Below, piece after piece: positions 58,501-64,000 of a stretch of 64,000 nt of DNA. This stretch comes from Leptobrachium leishanense. Taxonomy: Eukaryota; Chordata; Amphibia; Anura; Megophryidae. The DNA lies in contig CM019063.1 of assembly GCA_009667805.1 (NCBI GenBank), forward strand, positions 193,668,954 to 193,732,953, in the 5' to 3' direction. Position 1 is the stretch's first letter. Each line of letters opens with the position of its first letter. The position numbers and the translations under genes are program-made. Under the pieces are notes generated by a model. That model worked only from the letters and a program-made list of their open reading frames with translations, did not search any database and was not told the DNA's origin.

Positions 58501-59470
58501 GATGATGATATTATTTTTTATTATTATTATTAATAATAATCTGACACAGAACTCACTGCTAGCAGAAAGCATTAAGAGCAATCCCTGCGAGATCATTGCT
58601 GGAGGCCACGTCATATCAAGCGACCGCGCAGAGGACCATGTGACGCTGCCAGTCGGCGCTCAAACCAGCCGGATGGGAATGCTCTTAATACATTCTGCTA
58701 GCAGCCCCTCAGATACCTGCAAGCCAGTGCAGTGTTAGCTTGCGGTATTGGGGCATTTGAACGAGTACAAAGTACTCGTGCAAATGCCAGTATCGGCACA
58801 GATACTAGCATCGGTGCATACCTAGCAAATAGTGATTTCGCCAAGGCTGCAATGTAAGCAACTACTGATAAAGTGCATAATGCATACGGATTCAATCTTG
58901 GCAGACAAAGAAATAGGTTTGGCCTCAAGATAGACAAAAATACAGTTTTGATACGCTCATCAAGGACACACAATCTTGATGACGTATATGGTTGTCGGTT
59001 CTTGAGCCTTAGATTTTCAAGTATGTTCTAATTTTCCTCCAAGACCGTTAAATCATACAGCTTTACATTTGTCAATACCATTACTGTATAGGGGTACACC
59101 AGAAGAAATGTGCAGCACCAATCAATTACTCCTTCACCATACCCCAGATGTATACTCTGCAATTCCAGAGTAAAAGAAGGGAGGTTCTGCCAGGGCTGTG
59201 TGAGCAGTGTGCATTGCTAAACTGGAGGATTGAGACCAGGTGACAAATCCTACAGTTCTTCTGTTTTGGGACCAGTTGTACATAATGTTAAAAGAATTTT
59301 GACCCACCTCCAGAATGTTCATTACACAAAAGAAAAGCAGCAGAAAGGTTGGAGCAATAATAAACCGATCCAGTAGAAGTCGACGGAGCCCTGCCAGAGG
59401 AGCTGAGGAAGGGATCACCTGGTCCATGAATAAGTAGAGGTAGTGTGACAACGGACCTGTGACCAGGAAT
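55452..59470 (-). CDS. pxmp2: peroxisomal membrane protein 2, 3' part (three exons)
   Basis: PXMP2 is a small integral protein of the peroxisomal membrane, of the Mpv17/PMP22 family, reported to form a pore for small solutes. Three minus-strand exons (59308-59470, 57705-57824, 55452-55520) join in phase and encode 116 residues matching the C-terminal two thirds of vertebrate PXMP2: TGPLSHYLYLFMDQ, LAGLRRLLLDRFIIAPTFLL, WKVWTPFQFINMTYIPVQ, FRVLFANMVAFFWYAYLAS. The two later stretches are hydrophobic membrane segments. Human PXMP2 is about 195 residues, so the first two exons are missing and should lie beyond base 64000. Not a pseudogene by what is seen: splice sites and frame are intact. Confidence 0.95.
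55521..57704. other. pxmp2 last intron
   Basis: Holds a hAT-like left tip (CAGGGGCGTAACTACCAGGG, 56790), a palindrome around ACATGTTGAGAAATTTAAAA (56738), a G-run and a CA/CG-rich microsatellite (57100-57215). Also a dispersed-type unit near 57385-57480 with GGCTCCAGACTGGAGCCGAA. No gene. Confidence 0.5.
57105..57215 (+). repeat. GC/CA-rich imperfect microsatellite
   Basis: Four units of the kind GGGGGGCGCGCGCGCACACA, ending in a short (GT)n run. Confidence 0.9.
57705..57824 (-). CDS. pxmp2: pxmp2 internal exon (second to last)
   Basis: Forty codons, GKDLAFLNQKLKKGYWLALK then MNWKVWTPFQFINMTYIPVQ, the Mpv17/PMP22 family signature. Acceptor TTATGCAG, donor GTAAGC. Confidence 0.96.
57863..58824. 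mobile_element. hAT-like element D with an L2-like LINE piece inside
   Basis: TAGGGATGCACCAGTC and ATCGGTGCATACCTA ends, flanked by gtaaatag (57855-57862) and gcaaatag (58825-58832), seven of eight matching. The interior is not the palindrome module but an L2-like tail. Confidence 0.85.
58040..58510 (+). mobile_element. L2-like LINE 3' end within element D
   Basis: Contains CTGTGGAATGACTTTCC, TCAAGAAATCCCTCAAAACC (end of the RT frame), TGTGAGCTCCTATGAGCAGG and the tail TTGGCGCTATATAAATGATG with a short ATG repeat. Confidence 0.8.
58825..59307. other. pxmp2 intron, nothing recognised
   Basis: No repeat or gene that I can name. Confidence 0.4.
59308..59470 (-). CDS. pxmp2: pxmp2 internal exon
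   Basis: Encodes FLVTGPLSHYLYLFMDQVIP, PLAGLRRLLLDRFIIAPTFL and VMNILE. Enters in phase 2 after a TTATTCCAG acceptor, leaves in phase 0 at GTGGGT. Confidence 0.95.
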
Positions 59471-59947
59471 CTGGAATAAAAAATTTATTTTAGTTACAAG
59501 AATACGAATAGCTTTTCTGAAACTCAGTGACACAGGTAATTTCTTCAATGCAGCCTTTGCAAATGAACGAAGTGGGAGGAAAATTAAAATCGGGAGAATT
59601 TAAGAAAAAAAAAATGACACACATACTAGGGAGTGACCCCATTATACAATCAATTACTGACAACATTAGTTTTCTAGCAACACCAATACTCACTGTAACA
59701 AAAATTAAACACATTGGTGTTGCAGTACAGCAGCAAAGAAGAGGGTAGAATACCGGGAGAACTCTGGGGTCACTCAGTGCTTTACAGGAATAAGATTCAG
59801 GGGGTTATAAAGGACTGAAAATCCCTGTACAGTACAGATACAAGGTGTTACCCCGGTTTACATATACAGGCATTATGCCACACGCAGGTAATATTTTTAT
59901 ATTGTGCTGGTATTATTGGGAAGATGCATTGCGGTCACTAAAAATCC
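59471..59947. other. Upstream pxmp2 intron, nothing recognised
   Basis: I searched the minus strand for the earlier pxmp2 exons (YAVYG, LG-NFLAQ type sequence) and did not find them. Confidence 0.4.
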
Positions 59948-60471
59948 TAGGGATGCACGATACCACTTTAAGATCGAGTACCGATACTTTTATTTTATGT
60001 CATGTGAATGCTTTCCATTAAGAACAGACCTCATATAAAAATGCGTGAGTGCGTTGCACATGAACACACACAGACCCCAGACCAGACTTGGGTCACTGTC
60101 CGAATGCTCTATCGGCATTCGCACAGGCCCCTGCAGCTCTCCGTGGTCATACTTACCTTCCACGAGCGCCGCCGGCAAAGTCTTCGCGCGTGCGCTTGTT
60201 GGAAAGCCCCCAGCCGAGCGAGATCATGTGGGAGTTCGAGATCATGGCTGGGAGCTTTCCAACGGGCGGACGCGCAGAAACTTTGCTGGCGGCTCTCGTG
60301 GAAAGTAAGTATGACCGCGGAGAGCTGCAGGGGCCTGTCCGAATGCCGATAGAGCATTTGGACAGCCGCCCCAGCCCAATGCTTGCTTCCGGTATCGGGG
60401 GAAATATCGGGGGCACTGCACGAGTACCAAGTATTCCTGCAGTACCTAGTTTCGGTATCGGTGCCACCCTA
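59948..60471. mobile_element. hAT-like element E with perfect 8-bp duplication
   Basis: TAGGGATGCACGATACCAC and GGTATCGGTGCCACCCTA ends, aaaaatcc on both sides (59940-59947, 60472-60479). At 524 bp it is almost entirely a palindrome (60098-60365) and has no minisatellite. Confidence 0.92.
60098..60365. repeat. GC-rich palindrome in hAT-like element E
   Basis: Arms of about 125 bp: CAGGCCCCTGCAGCTCTCCG (60124) against CGGAGAGCTGCAGGGGCCTG (60319). Similar in sequence to those at 13330 and 28150. Confidence 0.92.
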
Positions 60472-60479
60472 AAAAATCC

Positions 60480-61129
60480 CTAGACAGCATATTTGACCAT
60501 TATCTTTATCGCAGTTACAGTATTTGACACAAAGCCCATTTCTGCCAGTATACTGATAATTTTACATGGGGTCTGCATTATGCAAGATAAGGGATGCCAT
60601 CTAGGGTTTAGAATCCTTCATGCCAACAATATTTCTGTAATGGATAAATGAAAATAAAATTTGCAATTTTTTAAATTTAAATCCATACAACTTTGCATCC
60701 TGTGTTTCAAATAAATGTTATGATAAAAAAAAAAAAAAAAAATCCAACAAAAATCATTTGGTAGTGAAGGGGTTAAATAAGTGAGAAAAGTCTGACACCC
60801 TCTGCCCAACTTTCTAAAAAAAAAAAAATCCGATATCTTTATGGTGATTTTAGTCCCTTTTGTCGGAGATAGCCTCACAAGGAGGTAAATGGCCAGAACC
60901 ATATAACATAATTAAAATTTAACCTTTAATTATTTAGTTTAAAAGAAATATGCACTCAAAACAAAAAACGTATACATATTAAAAACACTTCTGAAAGTGT
61001 GAGAAAAGAGGAGAAAAGAACATTAAAAATTATATATCTATTCAATAAATGTAAATTACAGTAAGACTGGTGTGGTGGTGATATTATATACACATATTTA
61101 TTCTAATTGTTTGCTCTAAACCACTTGAA
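60480..61129. other. AT-rich stretch with a dispersed repeat copy
   Basis: 60500-60640 resembles the inverted form of 40960-41170. A-runs at 60725 and 60817. No gene. Confidence 0.45.
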
Positions 61130-61438
61130 TAGCTGCCGAATTTTTTTTTTCGTATAAAGAGTTTATTAAAATTTTCAAAAAGAAAAGAGAAAACAGTATT
61201 ACACACGTCGCTGGTCAGTATGATGGAACATATATCAAAACATTTACACAGGTTTACAATAAGACGAGGAGACCTCTGAGTCGAGTGTCCCTCATTCTGT
61301 ATAATGGTATGAACACCACTTCAATTGAAAGGAAATAAAATCAGGGAGGGCAAGGTGGAGGGAAGAGAAAGGAAAGGGAGAGGGGGGAGGGAGAAGGGGG
61401 AGAGTAAAGACTTCTACCGGAGAGAACAACGATGGGTT
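61130..61438 (-). mobile_element. 3' end of a minus-strand LINE-like element
   Basis: A T-run at 61141 followed by TCGTATAAAGAGTTTATT is, on the minus strand, an AATAAACTCTTTATACGA end with a poly(A) tail. The rest is purine-rich. It is the host for the insertion at 61452 and resumes at 63930. Confidence 0.55.
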
Positions 61439-61451
61439 AGAATATAACCTA
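61439..61451 (+). repeat. Left target-site duplication of the ORF1-only LINE
   Basis: AGAATATAACCTA, identical to 63917-63929 directly after the poly(A) tail. Confidence 0.92.
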
Positions 61452-61748
61452 TCGAGGCGGAGCTGACTCGCAGCGAGAGTGGTCGCACTTTGAGCTCCCG
61501 AGCTACTACTCAGTTTTTCGTGCTTTTTAGCGACTTTACGATTGCTGCTGTGATATTACCGACGAGTGAGACCCTGACCGTCTTGCTCCCTTACACAGGA
61601 CATCCGAAGTGTTGACTTTTCAAGCTGTTTGGACACTTTCTGGAGTACGGCCTGTTTTCGCGGCCTACATCCTGCGGCCATCTTGTTGGAGCCTTTCCTG
61701 CGCTGCTCTTTTCTGGCCCACTCCCGCTGCCCATCTACCTGTCCACCC

Positions 61749-62867
61749 ATGGGCAAGAGGTTGGGGAAAAGGCCCCTGCTGCCGGAGGGCCCCCGTCAGC
61801 GTGACATACGGGAGTCACTGGGTGATGGCCAGCAACGGCACCGTGGAGACACTCAGACGTACCTGACCCCGGCAGGGAGCTCCTCAGACGAGGAAAATGT
61901 ATCCTTGATGGAAGCCGTCTCGACTAGGCCCCGGAAAACAGGAGGAGCGGCGCTGAAGGCGGCCGGATCAGGCGGTATGAGATCCGTGGCTACACCCAAA
62001 CCCCCTGAGACCTCATGTGACTTCGACAGGACCGAGATGACCCCTACGCTCCTTCCTAACTCTGCCGTGGGTGGCAGCACCCTGCCATTCACGATGACAG
62101 ACATTCGGCATATGTTTGAGGAGATGATTGGAGGGATGCGTGAGGTCTGGCGTGCGGACTTTGATATCCTGAAGACTGAGTTGTCGGCTATTCAGGGAAG
62201 ATTGACGGCCGTAGAGGGAAGGGTAGAGTGTGTTCGGGCTACACAGGCCCTTTTCAAACCACAGGTGGAATCCTTGCAGGCCCAAGTGGCGCTGCTCTCT
62301 AGTGCGGTGGAGACGGCCGAGGCACGCCACAGGCGGAAAAATGTGCGGATCAGGGGGATTCCGGAGACGGTTCCTGGAGACGCCTTACTGGGCTTTGCTA
62401 ACAGGATTGCGTCTCAGGTTATGGGACTGCCACCCGAGGTGCCTACCATCTTTCGTGCCGTTACTCGCCTGCGGAAGGCTGCCACGGCTCCGGTGGATGC
62501 CCCACGAGATGTATTGGCAGTCGCTGTGGAGGAATCTTATAAAAGACGTCTGATGTCGTCCCCTATCGCCCGTGCTTCAATTATTTTTGAGAACCTACCT
62601 ATTACACTTTTTAATGATTTGCCACTTTTGACCCTGGTTGCTCGGAGGCGGTTTCGAGACGTGTCGTTGTTTATGAGGAATGGCGGAGTCCGTTACAGGT
62701 GGGGGGTGGCGGGATCCATTTGCATCAACTACGATAACTTGACACACTCGGTGTCTTCCCCCGAAGAGGCCTGGCGTTTGCTCCACTCGTGGGGTCTGTC
62801 ACCGGCTCCGACATCTGCCAGTCCGGGCCCTCGTGGTACCTCGCCCGCAACATCTGACCCAGGCTGA
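61749..62867 (+). CDS. L1-type ORF1 protein, intact
   Basis: ORF1 proteins bind the LINE RNA as trimers and act as nucleic-acid chaperones. The frame is open from 61629, but I prefer the ATG at 61749 (MGKRLGKRPLLPEG, good context CACCCATGG), giving 372 residues. After a disordered acidic/Ser part, residues about 115-210 form a coiled coil (heptads around ILKTELSAIQGRLTAVEGRV). An RRM-like domain follows, starting RRKNVRIRGIPETV, then a C-terminal domain (PRDVLAVAVEESYKRRLM; FENLPITLFNDLP). There are no internal stops. Strong similarity in layout to L1/Tx1 ORF1; the exact clade is not determined. Confidence 0.85.
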   Translation: MGKRLGKRPLLPEGPRQRDIRESLGDGQQRHRGDTQTYLTPAGSSSDEENVSLMEAVSTRPRKTGGAALKAAGSGGMRSVATPKPPETSCDFDRTEMTPTLLPNSAVGGSTLPFTMTDIRHMFEEMIGGMREVWRADFDILKTELSAIQGRLTAVEGRVECVRATQALFKPQVESLQAQVALLSSAVETAEARHRRKNVRIRGIPETVPGDALLGFANRIASQVMGLPPEVPTIFRAVTRLRKAATAPVDAPRDVLAVAVEESYKRRLMSSPIARASIIFENLPITLFNDLPLLTLVARRRFRDVSLFMRNGGVRYRWGVAGSICINYDNLTHSVSSPEEAWRLLHSWGLSPAPTSASPGPRGTSPATSDPG

Positions 62868-63874
62868 ATAGGGGGGACACAAATTTGTCCTTTTCTCCCC
62901 TCCCTCCCGATCGAGACACTCGGACACTATTTTTACCTTTTCTGATGACAAAAAAGGAAAAAGAAAGGAAATTTAGGTATTGAGGCTCATACACCCCCTC
63001 ACCCCCGTTCCGGACGTTCGTTTTGCAGACTTTATTTTTGGAGATTTCCCCCCCCCCATCTTCTGTTTTTTGCGACCGCTTGACGACTTTTACAGTCCGC
63101 CCACCCCCCTTTTGATATTTTGAAACCTATTTGCGAATTTTAATTTTTTTTTTTATTTATTTATTTATTTTTTCTTCTCTATCGATGCTTTCCCTACTAA
63201 CGATGGTGCATCCTCCCCTCACCTTTTTTTTTTGGCACTTTTCAGGCTGCCCCGAGGTGCGCCACTATGGCACCTACCATGGCTCTGGCTGCTATACTTG
63301 GCCCTCGGGCTCCTGGGCCTTGTGACATTACCCCTCCACGGCCTCCTCTGGGAGTGAGCCGGGAAAGTCACAATACTGGCCTCTGCCGTTCCCAACCTTT
63401 TTTTTTTTTCTCGTTTCTCCCCCTCGCACCATTGTTAGCGTGGGGACGCTGTCGTGAGCTTATCCTTTCCCTCATTTTATTATTTTTTTTTTTTATTAAC
63501 TGCTGTCCTTTTATGAGGTAGACTTCTCTTTTCTTGCTTTGACGATGCCGTATTATACCCCTGTTTTCTGATATGCAGACTTCTTCAGATGTTTTCTTTA
63601 ATATTATCTTCCTGAAACACTTCCTCCAGATGACATGTTTGTTCTTGACCTGCAGTGCCCTATATGACGTCGTGCTATGTTTCCGAGAGTTAATTTTTTG
63701 GCTCATTTTCTAGATGACTGTTTTTTGGTTTTTTTTTTCTCTCTGAGCTGTGCTATTATAGATGGTTATATGCTGTTTTTCTTTATTTTCTTTACGCTGA
63801 GTTATCGCAGACGACTATGTGTGGCCCTGCGAGGCCCTCATTTTATGTTTACTTGTATGATGACATATTTCAAA

Positions 63875-63916
63875 ATAAAAAAAATTTAAATATAAAAAAA
63901 AAAAAAAAAAAAAAAA
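63875..63916 (+). promoter_or_regulatory. Polyadenylation signal and poly(A) tail of the ORF1-only LINE
   Basis: AAATAAAAAAAATTTAAAT followed by about 23 A, ending at the 13-bp duplication. Confidence 0.8.
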
Positions 63917-63929
63917 AGAATATAACCTA
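63917..63929 (+). repeat. Right target-site duplication of the ORF1-only LINE
   Basis: AGAATATAACCTA, the second copy of 61439-61451. Host sequence continues as ATCATATCTATTAACAG. Confidence 0.92.
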
Positions 63930-64000
63930 ATCATATCTATTAACAGTTTAGGTACAAAAATGTGTATCCCAGAGATCTCTTGTTGAGTAAGGGACACCTG

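Larger units (their letters stand above)
61452..63916 (+). mobile_element. ORF1-only L1-type LINE (half-LINE) insertion
   Basis: A retroposed copy of 2465 bp: a GC-rich 5' UTR (from TCGAGGCGGAGCTGACTCGC), an intact ORF1, a T-rich 3' region of about 1 kb with AATAAA near 63875, a poly(A) tail and a 13-bp target duplication. No endonuclease or reverse transcriptase sequence is seen, so it must have been moved by enzymes from another LINE. Either a half-LINE lineage or a single internally deleted L1-type copy would explain it. Confidence 0.85.

Noticed and set aside
61629..61748. Upstream start of the ORF1 frame
   Set aside because: The 40 extra codons are Cys/His/Leu rich without resemblance to ORF1 starts, and the ATG at 61749 has better context.

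Overview
The window looks like a piece of an anuran amphibian nuclear genome. The host coding content is vertebrate (pes1 and pxmp2, both spliced, GT-AG introns). The rest is a dense mixture of DIRS-type tyrosine-recombinase retrotransposons, CR1 and L2-like LINEs, an L1-type LINE, Tc1/mariner elements and many non-autonomous hAT-like, Harbinger-like and piggyBac-like elements, a mixture typical of frogs. The species assignment is inference.

Host genes. pes1 (pescadillo, a ribosome-biogenesis factor) is complete on the minus strand: 15 coding exons from the ATG at 45992-45994 to the stop at 10527-10529. All exon phases agree and the predicted protein has 582 residues. Intron 6 alone is 18.8 kb and holds two DIRS elements. 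The pes1 start region has an E-box (CACGTG) and a CRE-like site. Upstream, in the same orientation, lie the last three coding exons of pxmp2 (peroxisomal membrane protein 2): 59308-59470, 57705-57824 and 55452-55520. Its 5' exons were not found and probably lie beyond base 64000.

Layout. 1-5852: DIRS-A, with gag-like, RT/RNase H/methylase-like and tyrosine recombinase regions, all damaged. 5853-8860: a CR1 LINE split by one hAT-like and two TWA-duplicating MITEs. 8861-10526: intergenic. 10527-18648: pes1 exons 15-7, with intron 11 carrying a minisatellite-bearing composite transposon and a Tc1 element. 18649-37492: intron 6, with a hAT-like MITE, piggyBac-like MITEs, a large foldback broken by DIRS-B (which lost RT but kept gag and recombinase regions), a GT microsatellite, and DIRS-C (whose coding region is degenerate and filled with about 33-bp tandem repeats). 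37493-45994: pes1 exons 6-1, with two hAT-like elements in intron 1. 46200-53300: a nest of a dispersed repeat, a hAT-like element, two Tc1 elements, and a third Tc1 inside one of them. 54134-55086: an inverted repeat with 270-bp arms. 55426-59470: the 3' part of pxmp2 with a hAT-like element in an intron. 61452-63916: an L1-type insertion that has an intact ORF1, a poly(A) tail and a 13-bp target duplication but no ORF2, resembling the half-LINE (HAL1) idea known from mammals.

Working together. The two host genes act separately (nucleolar PeBoW complex; peroxisomal membrane). The mobile elements are mostly non-autonomous or broken. The strongest candidates for something new are the ORF1-only LINE and a recurring module of a GC-rich palindrome next to a 20-28 bp minisatellite, seen in hAT-like elements with different terminal sequences. 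All assignments come from reading the sequence and remembered family features; no database search was run.
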